From positions 1 through 64,000 of the forward strand of contig CALKZY010000016.1 of NCBI GenBank assembly GCA_938002965.1: DNA of 64,000 nucleotides, in the 5' to 3' direction. This DNA is from an uncultured Acidimicrobiales bacterium (GTDB lineage: Bacteria > Actinomycetota > Acidimicrobiia > Acidimicrobiales > SZUA-35). Position 1 is the stretch's first letter, and each line of letters begins with the position of its first letter. Position numbers and translations under genes: made by a program. The notes beneath the pieces were generated by a model. That model was not told the origin of the DNA, did no database searches, and saw only the letters and a program-made list of their open reading frames with translations. Of this stretch, positions 9,505 through 16,873 are shown piece after piece.

Positions 9505-9524
9505 TTGCTAATGTTTTGCTAATG
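9505..9524 (+). repeat. TTGCTAATG double repeat at island right end
   Basis: Two copies of TTGCTAATG (9505-9513 and 9516-9524) follow GGGGTGTCG; the left end has GGGGTGTCG then TTGCTAATG at 303-311 and TTGCAAATG at 315-323. Paired nonamers near both ends look like integrase arm-binding sites, by inference. Confidence 0.45.
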
Positions 9525-9639
9525 GCATCTGGCACCCTGGAACGGTAACAAGCGGTAGGGAGCGGATTGGCCGGTCGCCAGATGCCGCTCAAGGACGCTG
9601 GTTGCCGCAGGGCGACGCTGGATGCCGTGTTGGGGTGGT

Positions 9640-9663
9640 GGGTTCAAGTCCCCCCTCCGACAC
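9640..9663 (+). repeat. attR-like copy of tRNA-Leu 3' end
   Basis: An exact 24-base copy of 118-141 ending CTCCGACAC. No tRNA body precedes it: the bases just upstream instead resemble 155-202, so it is a displaced target copy rather than a second tRNA. A 14-bp perfect palindrome, CGAACACGTGTTCG, starts at the next base (9664-9677). Confidence 0.78.
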
Positions 9664-9736
9664 CGAACACGTGTTCGATCAGAACCTTCAACGGGTTGAT
9701 CGAGCCCGAGTCTCTTCGACAAGATGCTGTCGATCG

Positions 9737-10303
9737 CTAGGTGGTTCGGGCTTGGAGGGCGTCGCAGAGGTGCTCGCCTGTCGCGATGAGTGGCTCGGGG
9801 CTTCGCATCGTTCGTGCGAGGACGAAGGCGCCTTCGAGTCCGGTGATGAAGGCGATGCCAAACGTTCGTGCGGTGCTCGAATCGAGTCCGTGGCGATGGG
9901 CGTGTTCGGCTGCTCGATCGATCCAGGTCTCGAAGATTTCGCTGGTGACCTGGCGGAGTGGTTCGTTGGTGCTGGCGACCTCCAGTGCGACCGTTTCGAT
10001 CGGACATCCGTCTTGGTAGTCGGAGAGTTCGAGGTGTTCGGCTGCGGTGTGGAAACAGTCCCGAATGCCGGACTCGAGATCGGGGGCGTTGTCGAGGACG
10101 CTCTCGACGAGCAGGAGGTAACCGTCGCCTGAGTGGCGAATTGATTCGGCGACGAGTTCATCCTTGCCGCCGGGAAAGTAGTGGTAGAGCGACCCGATCG
10201 GTGCTTCCGCACTATTGGCGATCTGTTTGAGCCCGATGCCGGCGTATCCGTGCCTCGAAAAGAGCTGGGCAGCGACCCCGATGAAGCGGTCTCGGGTGCT
10301 CAT
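9737..10303 (-). CDS. TetR/AcrR-family transcriptional regulator
   Basis: The 188-residue product opens with the TetR HTH: FIGVAAQLFSRHGYAGIGLK, then IGSLYHYFPGGKDELVAE, the recognition-helix motif. The C-terminal domain fits TetR_C regulators of the YfiR/LmrA kind. The ATG at 10301-10303 overlaps the stop of the hydrolase gene (ATGA), so regulator and hydrolase form one minus-strand operon and it probably controls its own operon. Confidence 0.88.
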   Translation of the reverse strand: MSTRDRFIGVAAQLFSRHGYAGIGLKQIANSAEAPIGSLYHYFPGGKDELVAESIRHSGDGYLLLVESVLDNAPDLESGIRDCFHTAAEHLELSDYQDGCPIETVALEVASTNEPLRQVTSEIFETWIDRAAEHAHRHGLDSSTARTFGIAFITGLEGAFVLARTMRSPEPLIATGEHLCDALQARTT

Positions 10304-11142
10304 CGCTCGGTCCCGGTGAGAAATTCCTGAATCTGGTTCGCGAGGATTTCTGGTTGATCCAAGGGCACGAGGGTTCGTGCGCCTGGGATCTTCATGAACA
10401 GGGCGTTCGGGAAGTTCGCTGCCAGTTGTCGGCCGCTGTCGAGAGGCATGACGGTGTCGTCGGCTCCCCAGGCAACGAGCACAGGCTTGTCGAACGCTCT
10501 GAGCTTCGGTGTCGCTGCGATGAGGGCGGCCTTTCCGTTCCTCGTGTCGCGGATGTAGCGCCGGAAGTCTCTTCGAACAGAGCGATTGGTGCGTACCGGT
10601 CCGAACCATTCTTCAGCGGTATCGGAAGAGATGGCCTTGTTGGACATGCGCCCAAAGGTGAGTGGTAGCTGACGGAAGGCTCGAAACCGCAACGCTTGCG
10701 CGGCAACGAAAAGAGCCCCCGGGGTCTTGCCGGTCACGTCCAAAATCCTCCCAGGGAGACCAGGCGGATAGTTGTCTTCGGTCTCGCACGAAACGAGAAC
10801 AAGGCGGGCAACCCGGTCACACCAATCCTCAGCGATCATGATCTGAGCGGCGCACCAGTCGTTGAACACCAACGTCACATCGTGCAAGTCCAGGGCATCG
10901 AGGAAGTCAGCAACGATTCGAGCTTGGCCCCTCAGGGACAGATCGGCATCGGGCGCCATTGCCTTGCGATGCGCGCCCAACGGGAGGACCGGTCGAACAC
11001 AACGGAAGCGATCTTCGAGCAAACCTGTGACTGGACCCCATTGAGATGCGTTCATCCACGCACCGTGGACCATGACGACTATCTCGCCCTCACCGGCATC
11101 GCAATACTCCAGGGTTCCGGCAGGGACATCGATCTCAAGCAT
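10300..11142 (-). CDS. Alpha/beta hydrolase with Asp nucleophile elbow
   Basis: The 280-residue product has the HGAW oxyanion loop (about 26-29) and an elbow FNDWCAAQ where a serine hydrolase would have GxSxG; the Asp-Trp pair recalls haloalkane dehalogenases and related Asp-nucleophile enzymes. The acid region WGADDTVMP is present. The usual catalytic His segment is instead ARTLVPLDQPE, without His, so the catalytic mechanism is doubtful. It is co-transcribed with the downstream TetR gene by an ATGA overlap. Substrate unknown. Confidence 0.82.
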   Translation of the reverse strand: MLEIDVPAGTLEYCDAGEGEIVVMVHGAWMNASQWGPVTGLLEDRFRCVRPVLPLGAHRKAMAPDADLSLRGQARIVADFLDALDLHDVTLVFNDWCAAQIMIAEDWCDRVARLVLVSCETEDNYPPGLPGRILDVTGKTPGALFVAAQALRFRAFRQLPLTFGRMSNKAISSDTAEEWFGPVRTNRSVRRDFRRYIRDTRNGKAALIAATPKLRAFDKPVLVAWGADDTVMPLDSGRQLAANFPNALFMKIPGARTLVPLDQPEILANQIQEFLTGTER

Positions 11143-11158
11143 CTCAACAGCCTACTAG

Positions 11159-11341
11159 ACGATCGTTCTACTGGTCGACCAGAGCCTGAGGGTCGGGACC
11201 GTGCTGAGCGGCCTGGAACCATCGGACCTCGAGGACCACACGGCATCCAAGGGCGCCCTCAAGTTCGCAGTCGACGCTCCACCTTCGGACAACCTCGTCG
11301 CCAAGCTCATCACAGCTCGACTGAACGAGATCGCCCACTGA
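11159..11341 (+). pseudogene. DUF1801 (frataxin-like) C-terminal remnant
   Basis: After a TAG at 11156 the frame is open to TGA 11339-11341 and encodes the typical DUF1801 ending: HTASKGALKFAVDAPPSDNL followed by VAKLITARLNE. Full-length members are about 120-150 residues; only about 60 codons remain, with no start or N-terminal half. Confidence 0.65.
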
Positions 11342-11355
11342 CTCTGCAAATCACT

Positions 11356-11397
11356 CAAGTCTTGACTTGACTATCAGTCTCGTGAATACTCAAGTCT
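11356..11397. promoter_or_regulatory. Candidate ArsR operator
   Basis: An inverted repeat CAAGTC-TT-GACTTG lies at 11356-11369, and a half-site ACTCAAGTCT at 11388-11397 abuts the ArsR start codon. Such a placement would let the regulator block its own transcription. Confidence 0.55.
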
Positions 11398-11745
11398 GTG
11401 ATTGAGTATGACGTGTCGATCGATGAAGTCTTTCGAGCCCTGGCTGACCCCACCCGCCGAGCGATCCTCGAGCACCTCGACCAAGGCCCGGCCAGTGTCA
11501 GCGAGCTGGCCGAACCGTTCGATGTGAGTCTGGCCGCCGTTGCCCAGCACGTGCAGGTGCTGGAACGGAGCCGACTCGTCACCACTCGCAAACAGGGCCG
11601 TCAGCGCCTGTGCTCGGTTGACCCGGCCGCAGTCAGGTCACCAGAGCAGTGGCTGCGCTCTCGCCGGACGCGCTGGGAGCGACGACTCGACCGGCTCGAA
11701 CGACACCTCGACACCACAGCCAAAGGAGACACAGATGACCGTTGA
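11398..11745 (+). CDS. ArsR-family transcriptional regulator
   Basis: The 115-residue product has the ArsR winged-helix hallmarks VFRALADPTRRAILEHL and VSLAAVAQHVQVLERSRLV followed by a wing. No metal-binding Cys cluster is present, fitting the non-metal subgroup that pairs with SRPBCC proteins. Start GTG 11398 lies directly behind a repeat operator. The 3' end overlaps the next gene by 11 bases. It probably represses this two-gene operon. Confidence 0.88.
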   Translation: MIEYDVSIDEVFRALADPTRRAILEHLDQGPASVSELAEPFDVSLAAVAQHVQVLERSRLVTTRKQGRQRLCSVDPAAVRSPEQWLRSRRTRWERRLDRLERHLDTTAKGDTDDR

Positions 11746-12211
11746 AACCCACAACGTCGTGCATGAGACCATCCGCCTCGAACGCCACCTGCAGCACCAA
11801 CCCGCAGCGGTGTTCACCGCATATGCCGACGTTGAACAGCGTGTGGCATGGACCGCACCGTCCGACGAGGAGATCATCATGTTCGAATCCGACGACTTCA
11901 CCGTCGGAGGCATCGACACGTTCCTCTGTGGGCCTCGCGAGGCTCCCAACTTCGTCGGGGTGACCCGCTATGAAGACATCGTTGACGGCGAACGAATCGT
12001 GTTCACCGAACGCCTTATGAACGGCGAGCAACTCCTCGCCATGTCACTCATCACCTGGGAACTCACTCCAACCGCAACCGGTACGACCCTCGCGGTCACC
12101 GACCAAGTCACCTCGCTCGCCGGGCAGGGGCCCATCGATGGCAGCCGACACGGCTACAACGCAATCCTTGACCGGCTCTCAATCCACCTCGGTGACGCCT
12201 CATCTGAGTGA
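11735..12211 (+). CDS. SRPBCC / AHSA1-domain protein
   Basis: ATG 11735 follows AAAGGAG at a good distance. The 158-residue product shows the START-like fold of the Aha1 group: HQPAAVFTAYADVEQRVAW near the N-terminus and GERIVFTERL, WELTPTATGTTL in the middle. ArsR-SRPBCC pairs are a common actinobacterial arrangement; the ligand is unknown. Confidence 0.85.
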   Translation: MTVETHNVVHETIRLERHLQHQPAAVFTAYADVEQRVAWTAPSDEEIIMFESDDFTVGGIDTFLCGPREAPNFVGVTRYEDIVDGERIVFTERLMNGEQLLAMSLITWELTPTATGTTLAVTDQVTSLAGQGPIDGSRHGYNAILDRLSIHLGDASSE

Positions 12212-12339
12212 GCTGGTCCACCCGGGAGCGCGATTCCGAGGGAGCTGCCGAAGATCGAACGCTACGGCGGGAGAGCCTCTGACCAGGCGAAACGTCTACG
12301 CAGCGAACAGTTCGACGCTCCAAGGCGTGCGTGTACTTT

Positions 12340-12377
12340 GGGTTAAACTCGCCCCTCCGACACAAGCGTTAGTACAC
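12340..12377 (+). repeat. Decayed copy of the tRNA-Leu 3' end
   Basis: Bases 12340-12363 match the 24-base att core of 118-141 at 21 positions, ending CCCCTCCGACAC. AGTACAC follows at 12371-12377, as it does at the same distance in the partial copy at 14682. This suggests a second, older insertion boundary. Confidence 0.6.
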
Positions 12378-12433
12378 GCCAGAGTTCTTCGAGTTCACGC
12401 GTTTCTTCGACATCGCTCGGAAGCGTTCGGAGT

Positions 12434-12745
12434 TCAGCAGTTGGCCATGGCGTTGAGGGCCGAGCAAATCCTCTGGCGGCCACCGATACCGAGCTGGCCG
12501 AGTCGTCGTGTGAGAACGGATTTCGGCACGGAAGCGAGATTGTCGAAGGTGGCGACACTGTCGTGATCGATTCCTTCATCGACTCCCACCGGGATACACG
12601 TGGGGATGGCCCGGATGGTGCTGGTCACGGGGGCGACGATGACGTTGTTGAGTGCGGGGATGACTTCATCGCGCGAAACGACGAGCACGGGACGTCGCTT
12701 CTGGTTGGGTGTTTCCATGAGCCAGAGCTCGGCTTGGGCTACCAA
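12434..12745 (-). CDS. MazF/PemK-type mRNA endonuclease toxin
   Basis: The 103-residue product begins AELWLMETPNQKRRPVLVVS, the MazF strand-loop with the RRPVLVV core, and includes PVTSTIR (conserved Thr/Ser of the active site) and a late SVLTRRLGQL. It starts at TTG 12745 inside the antitoxin's last codons (7-bp overlap). The family cleaves mRNA at short sequences. The preceding antitoxin gene is intact, so the pair is likely functional. Confidence 0.9.
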   Translation of the reverse strand: MVAQAELWLMETPNQKRRPVLVVSRDEVIPALNNVIVAPVTSTIRAIPTCIPVGVDEGIDHDSVATFDNLASVPKSVLTRRLGQLGIGGRQRICSALNAMANC

Positions 12746-12990
12746 GGTTCAGCTTCGGTCATAGCGATGGCGTTGGCCATTGCGAGGTCATCATCTTCTG
12801 GCGTCTGGGGGTGATCGCGATAGGACGCTGCGATCTCGGCGCCGACTCGTGCTCGACGGACACGATCGGCAAGTTGGTGGACGCCTTGGCGGATCACTGC
12901 CGATCGGCTGTCTCCGACGCCTTGGTCAACGAGATCGTCGATGAGGGAAAGCTCTTCGTCGCTGAAGCGAGTCGGTACCGGTGTCGTCAT
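12739..12990 (-). CDS. Ribbon-helix-helix antitoxin of the MazF pair
   Basis: The 83-residue product from ATG 12990 has an RHH N-terminus (PTRFSDEELSLIDDLVDQGV, then GDSRSAVIRQGVHQLAD) and an acidic C-terminal tail that would wrap the toxin. It precedes and overlaps the toxin gene, as is usual for type II systems. The RHH part probably represses the operon. Confidence 0.88.
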   Translation of the reverse strand: MTTPVPTRFSDEELSLIDDLVDQGVGDSRSAVIRQGVHQLADRVRRARVGAEIAASYRDHPQTPEDDDLAMANAIAMTEAEPW

Positions 12991-13026
12991 ACAGTAGAGT
13001 ATACGAACCGTAGAACGCGGGCGCAA
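12988..13026 (-). promoter_or_regulatory. Probable leaderless promoter of the MazF module
   Basis: Reading the minus strand, TTGCGC (13021-13026), 17 bases, TATACT (12998-13003) and 7 bases lead straight to the ATG at 12990. Transcription would begin at or next to the start codon. GTATAC around the -10 and GTATGAC at the start could form the repressor site. Confidence 0.5.
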
Positions 13027-13122
13027 GGCCCGTCAGAATGTCTGCGAAGGCTGCCTTCTCGGTCGTGCCCGACGGCGACACGGGAAGCAGGTTCGGTACC
13101 CGGCGCTGCTCTGTCCGCCTTG

Positions 13123-13344
13123 TCACCGGATCATGAGTATGACGAGGTATCCGGTGGCGAGGATGGTGACGGCCCATCCGCCGATCTTGTCTCGGTGGCG
13201 TGCATCGTTGTTGCCGATGACGAACCAGGTGAGGCCGGTGATGAAGCTTGCGGCGACGGTTCCGCTGACGCCGATCGCCATGTCAGGTAAGGCGGCCCCA
13301 AGGAGCGCACCGTGGCTGAGTGGTTCGACAACTTCGGCGTGCAT
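13123..13344 (-). CDS. Small two-helix membrane protein
   Basis: The 73-residue product has two hydrophobic segments (about 24-44 and 53-72) joined by a polar NNDARHRDKIGG loop. It lies 25 bases behind the DoxX-like relic in the same direction. No family recognised. Confidence 0.6.
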   Translation of the reverse strand: MHAEVVEPLSHGALLGAALPDMAIGVSGTVAASFITGLTWFVIGNNDARHRDKIGGWAVTILATGYLVILMIR

Positions 13345-13369
13345 GGCGTCGTGAGATGTGGCGTCGATC

Positions 13370-13725
13370 TCAGCGCTGGCTCATGCCGATGATGTAGAGA
13401 GCGGCGAGCACGATGACGAAGATCGGCCCGACGTATGCCGCCTCAGGTCCTTGGCCTTGCCGTGGTAAATGATTGCGCCGACCATCAGGGCCAAAACGCC
13501 AGTGGCTGCAGCAACGCCAGCGGTCTTCCAGCCGTTCACGATCGCGGCGACAATAATTCCCATCGCTGCTGTTTCGGTGGCACCGATGGATTTCCATAGG
13601 CCGGCGCTTACGCCGAGGCGGTAGCGGGTCTCGAGTGAGACCTTCCAGCCGAGGCTCTTGCCAATACCGACTAGACTGAGCATCAAGCAGAGTGGGATTC
13701 CGGCTAGCCAGCTCAAGAGTTCCAT
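13370..13725 (-). pseudogene. DoxX-like membrane protein, frameshifted
   Basis: The frame from ATG 13725 gives the DoxX_2 pattern (RYRLGVSAGLWKSIGATETA, then several Gly/Ala-rich membrane helices) up to AKDL; the last helix, VGPIFVIVLAALYIIGM, is in the next frame and ends at 13370. One base is lost or gained around 13440-13450. Otherwise the protein would be full length at about 118 residues. Confidence 0.7.
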
Positions 13726-13857
13726 TTGTTTTCCATTGTTGGTTTTGGGGTGTGTTGAACTAGGGCGTCGCGACTGTGGGGCCGTGGGCTGACAGCACGT
13801 GTAGTCGCTTGCGGTGGTTTAGCCACCGGAGAGCTGGACTCCGGTTGGTCCGCCCCA

Positions 13858-14260
13858 TTAGTGGTTGGTGGTGGCGTCGAGCAGGAACGCGGCGACATCT
13901 GCCCGGGTGATGGGTTTGGCGAAGTGCATGGGTGTCTTGGTGGTGGCGTTGTAGGTGCCTTTGGGGGGTTTGTCGTTGAGTGCGTAGGGGCGCACGATGG
14001 GGACGGGAACGGTTGCTTCGCTGCGGAGTCGGTGGTCGGCGGTCTCGTAGTCGGAGGTGCTTTCTTTGTCGCGTCCTATGAGTTCGAGGAGCTTGTAGAT
14101 GAACCAGGAGGTGCCGCCCATGCCAACGCTGGAGATGAAGATGCAGCGGGGCGGCTCGCGTTGTTTGGCGGCGACCTCGAGCACGGTGTTGGCCGCTGTC
14201 GCCATGAGGTAGATGCCCTTGGAGGGGTGCGGGTTCCCGAGGCAGGTCTGACGCGATACC
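13858..14260 (-). pseudogene. Truncated SDR / NAD(P)-binding protein fragment
   Basis: The readable part runs from about GNPHPSKGIYLMATAANTVL through CIFISSVGMGGTSWF and VPVPIVRPYALND to PITRADVAAFLLDATTNH. This is the C-terminal two thirds of an atypical SDR (NmrA-like). The Rossmann GxxGxxG start is absent and the C-terminal tail is cut by a stop at 13858. Bases 14261-14327 hold nothing I can assign. Confidence 0.65.
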
Positions 14261-14327
14261 TGGGCGTCTGCCTAAGCCTGTCGAGGCCCAGGGCGCTCCA
14301 ATCGCTGTGCCCACTGGCTGAGCACCG

Positions 14328-14670
14328 ATGGCGAAGCGGAAGGAACGTGTAGCTTCACCGCAGCGTTCGAGCGGGTGGGACTTCGCTACCCAAACAACGA
14401 CGCCGTCAATGGGTGGGAGCAGATCTGCGCAGTTGCTGTTGCGAACGCTCGCACGGCTTGGGAGCGAATCACCACCGATCCGCGCCAACGCGACAATCGC
14501 CAGCATCCCTGAAAGGTCCGCTCGGCCAACGCGCCGTCAACGGAGTCGACATGGAGCAGTGGCAATACGAAGTCACAGCTGGAGGGCGACTGTGGTGCTG
14601 CATCGACGACAAAGCACCAACGGTGTGGCTGACCGATGGTCACGTCGGCCACCCCAAGGCGACCGAGTGA
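14328..14670 (+). pseudogene. RelE/ParE-like toxin, two frameshifts
   Basis: Three frames join into one recognisable actinobacterial RelE-like protein: MAKRKERVASPQRSSGWD from 14328, LRYPNNDAVNGWEQICAVAV up to a stop near 14515, and LKGPLGQRAVNGVDMEQWQY, GGRLWCCIDDKAPTVWLTDG, HVGHPKATE ending at 14670. Frame changes fall near 14383 and 14512. The gene cannot make an intact toxin as written, and no antitoxin is next to it. Confidence 0.65.
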
Positions 14671-14681
14671 TGATCGCTGCA

Positions 14682-14705
14682 CCTCCGACAAACTCGTCAG
14701 TACAC
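14682..14705 (+). repeat. Partial tRNA-Leu end copy, third decayed boundary
   Basis: CCTCCGACA at 14682-14690 is followed after 8 bases by AGTACAC at 14699-14705, the same spacing as at 12354-12377. Only nine bases of the original att core remain, so the call rests on the shared flank. Confidence 0.4.
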
Positions 14706-14718
14706 AGTTCTCGGGGCT

Positions 14719-15092
14719 TCACGGCCAGGTAGGGATCGTGGGGGAGGCAGGTCCGAGCGCTGCGCTAAGCGTCGTGAGGTCGTCGGGCTCGCCGGTCAAG
14801 ATGTCGTCGCCCAGGCGAACGGCGGTGATCACCAAGTGGGCGTCGACGACGTCTGTTGTTTTGGTCTGAGCGAGGAGTTGTCCGACTGGGCGGCCGTCAT
14901 CGAGTGGGTGGATCGTGATGGTCTTGAGGAATGCGGCAAGTCGGGCATGTAAGGGTCCGTTGCGCCATACCTGTCCGACGACGGGGTGGGTGGTGTGCAG
15001 AGCGGTCTCGGATCTGCTTGCGGCGGTCAGGAATGCGTGGGCGCTTTGATCCTCCGGTCGATGGAGATGAGGAACCCGGCATCGAGAATCAC
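14719..15092 (-). pseudogene. VapC-like PIN toxin, frameshifted
   Basis: GTG 15092 overlaps the antitoxin stop (GTGA). The first frame gives VILDAGFLISID with the first PIN Asp; from about 15050 the meaningful frame changes to EDQSAHAFLTAASRS, ending with TTDVVDAHLVITAVRLGDD and ILTGEPDDLTTLS. The acidic residues of the PIN site are all recoverable if one base is restored. As written the first frame stops after about 22 codons. Confidence 0.75.
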
Positions 15093-15316
15093 AAGCCGTA
15101 TCGTTCGGCCATCGCAGCGACGTCTCCCTCTTCGATTGGAGCCTCCTCGGCGTCCCACTCGGCCAAGAAAGCGCTGAGGGCGTTCTGGCGTTTCCGGTCG
15201 GCTGCGAGGCTGCGGAGGGCTTGGCGGATTGCGCTAGAGCGTCCGCCGTATTCGGGTGCAAGTATGTCGAGGAGGGCTTCGTCTTCGTCGTCGAGTCGGA
15301 CTGTCGTGGTGCTCAT
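15089..15316 (-). CDS. VapB-like ribbon-helix-helix antitoxin
   Basis: The 75-residue product starts MSTTTVRLDDEDEALLDILA, a CopG/RHH N-terminus, continues GGRSSAIRQALRSLAADRKR, and ends with an acidic toxin-binding tail. It is intact although its VapC partner is frameshifted, so it may persist as an orphan antitoxin. The 254 bases upstream (15317-15570) hold no gene I can support. Confidence 0.82.
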   Translation of the reverse strand: MSTTTVRLDDEDEALLDILAPEYGGRSSAIRQALRSLAADRKRQNALSAFLAEWDAEEAPIEEGDVAAMAERYGL

Positions 15317-15570
15317 GTCGAGTCTTGGATGTGGCGGGTCAGGGATCGGGCCTCAGGCGGCTTCCTCCAGCCAGATCCAGTCGCCTCGATGGCGTGGGTT
15401 GAGGGTTGCAATCCCTCCGAGACCAGCAAGTGCCACAAGGTTCCCAGGCCAAAGGCCCAGGGTTTCTGTCTTGTGGCGTCGTGGGTTTGGAACGGTTCCA
15501 CGTTGTGTTGGCTTCGGCCAGGTTTGCGAAGGGCCGCTGATGAGACGGCGTGCTGTGGACGCGAGGTCTG

Positions 15571-15791
15571 ATGAAGCATCCGGCGGCGGCGTCGGCGCGG
15601 GTTCGTTCCGGGGACTACGGGAACACGAATGAGTATCTGCGGGATCTGATTCGCCGCGATCAACAAGATGAGGCCGCTCGGCGATTTCCGGTTGCTGATT
15701 GCGGAAGGGCTCGAGTCGGGGGAGGGACGTCAGCTGACGGGCGACGTTTGTCGACGAGCTTCGTGATCGTGCGCTTGGCTCTGCCTTGTGA
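15571..15791 (+). pseudogene. ParD-like antitoxin, frameshifted
   Basis: The pieces RVRSGDYGNTNEYLRDLIRR, then RLLIAEGLESGEGRQLTGDV and VDELRDRALG, form a ParD C-terminal half spread over three frames, with changes near 15685 and 15750. The N-terminal DNA-binding strand is missing. Confidence 0.65.
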
Positions 15792-15955
15792 CCGAAGTGC
15801 GGCTGCGGTCGCTCGCTGAGTCTGACTTGGTTGATCGGGTTCGCTACTACCGAGACGTTGGTGGTGATGATCTCGGCGATTCGTTCGACTTTGCCGGTGG
15901 TGGGGTGGTTTGGTTAGGTGGGTTTTTTCGCCGGTTCCCCGGTCGAACTCGATAA
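15788..15955 (+). pseudogene. ParE-like toxin, truncated
   Basis: GTG 15788 overlaps the ParD relic's last stop. The first 35 codons read VRLRSLAESDLVDRVRYYRD, the usual ParE N-terminus; the rest is unrelated Gly/Trp/Arg sequence to TAA 15953-15955. The active C-terminal part is lost. Confidence 0.6.
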
Positions 15956-15959
15956 CGGT

Positions 15960-16319
15960 TCAGTCCGGCGTAGAGCCTGTGGTTGCGGCCAGGCGGTTCC
16001 GTAGTTGTTTGGGTAGTCCGGCCAGCGCGGGATCGTCATCGGAGACGGGCAGATCCCCGCCGGGACCGGCGAAAGTGAGCCAGGCTGCCAGCCGGGCATC
16101 GACGCCCAGCGCTCCATCTGGGTCAGAGCGATCCAAGGATTGGAGCCGTTGCACGAGTTCGTCAACTCCAGAGTGCTCTGCCCACTGCGCGAGAAGCGCT
16201 TGACGGAGTGTGTCGGCCTCTCGGTTTGTGGCGCCGATGCTCGTAGCGAGGAGCCGAAAGGTCGAACGCGACGTCGGGGAAGCAGCGCCGATGGCTGAGA
16301 GCGGGATCGGTGAAGTCAA
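15960..16319 (-). CDS. Hypothetical protein
   Basis: A 119-codon frame from TTG 16319. The product is helical with a conserved-looking segment, DLPVSDDDPALAGLPKQLRN. No domain is recognised. It lies among broken toxin-antitoxin genes and could itself be a fragment of a longer gene. Confidence 0.4.
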   Translation of the reverse strand: MTSPIPLSAIGAASPTSRSTFRLLATSIGATNREADTLRQALLAQWAEHSGVDELVQRLQSLDRSDPDGALGVDARLAAWLTFAGPGGDLPVSDDDPALAGLPKQLRNRLAATTGSTPD

Positions 16320-16430
16320 GCGCTGACTCTACCATCGTCGCGAGATCTCGCTCGACGGGCGACGGCGAGCATCTCTTCGCTGTCGGCTTCGTCGGCCTCT
16401 AGAGCGGCTACTTCGGCAGCAAGTTCACAG
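16316..16430 (-). pseudogene. Possible antitoxin C-terminal remnant
   Basis: A short open stretch ends LAAEVAALEADEADSEEMLA, VARRARSRDDG at 16316. Acidic, Ala/Glu-rich tails with EEMLAVA recall actinobacterial antitoxins. No start or DNA-binding part can be found, so the call is tentative. Confidence 0.3.
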
Positions 16431-16475
16431 CCCGCCGAAGCCGGGCTGCGGAGGAGAATTGGGTGTCACGCCTGG

Positions 16476-16707
16476 TCAGCTGGAGGCGTAGCCGCTACAT
16501 GCTCTTGAGACATGTTCGGTGATGAGTTCGATCAAGCCCGCCTCATCGATTCGGTCGGGTTCGATGAGGAGGTGAATGCCGAGTTCGTCTATGCACGCCA
16601 GAAGATGTTCGTATCGTCAGGGCTTCCAGGCCGTCGTCGGCGATCACTTTCCATGCTGCGTTGACGACCTCTGTTCGGCGTTGATCGACGTCGACATACC
16701 TCGGCAT
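16476..16707 (-). pseudogene. TetR regulator with internal deletion
   Basis: ATG 16707 opens MPRYVDVDQRRTEVVNAAWK, VIADDGLEALTI, a TetR N-terminal helix, and is then fused near 16610 to a TetR C-terminal stretch, CIDELGIHLLIEPDRIDEAG, LIELITEHV, ending at 16476 in another frame. The recognition helix and core are missing. Confidence 0.65.
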
Positions 16708-16838
16708 ACGCCGCATCGTAGTCGTAGCGGAACGCTCGTTCCGCGAGCTGCTGGCACCAATGTGGGCTCCCGGCCAAGACAAGGTCCGGGCCAAGGCCAA
16801 TGTGCCCCGGCGTCCTGGTGTTGAGCGCAATCGGCCGG

Positions 16839-16873
16839 TTGATCGATGATGGGTCCGTACGTATAATACGTAC
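16839..16873 (+). promoter_or_regulatory. Promoter with embedded palindromic operator, leaderless
   Basis: TTGATC (16839-16844) and TATAAT (16862-16867) are spaced by 17 bases. The -10 lies inside the 17-base palindrome GTACGTATAATACGTAC (16857-16873), which touches the ATG at 16874. The transcript would start at the start codon, and repressor binding to the palindrome would cover the -10. Confidence 0.75.

Larger units (their letters stand above)
118..9663. mobile_element. Putative integrated island at tRNA-Leu, integrase not seen
   Basis: The element is bounded by the 24-bp repeat at 118-141 and its exact copy at 9640-9663. Just inside each end lie related sequences: 155-202 resembles 9583-9629, and TTGCTAATG motifs occur at 303-311 and 315-323 (the latter TTGCAAATG) and at 9505-9513 and 9516-9524. 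The cargo is the toxin-immunity operon and a broken toxin-antitoxin relic. No recombinase gene is recognisable, so the element is either a remnant or was mobilised in trans. The boundaries are seen directly; mobility is inference. Confidence 0.65.

Noticed and set aside
9640-9663. Second tRNA-Leu gene
   Set aside because: Only the 3' end is present; no D-arm or anticodon arm precedes it.
9664-9677. Palindrome CGAACACGTGTTCG as an operator
   Set aside because: It lies far from any start codon, behind the 3' end of the TetR gene; no function can be supported.
12811-13290. 159-codon plus-strand frame
   Set aside because: It is the complement of the MazF-module antitoxin and of the small membrane protein gene.
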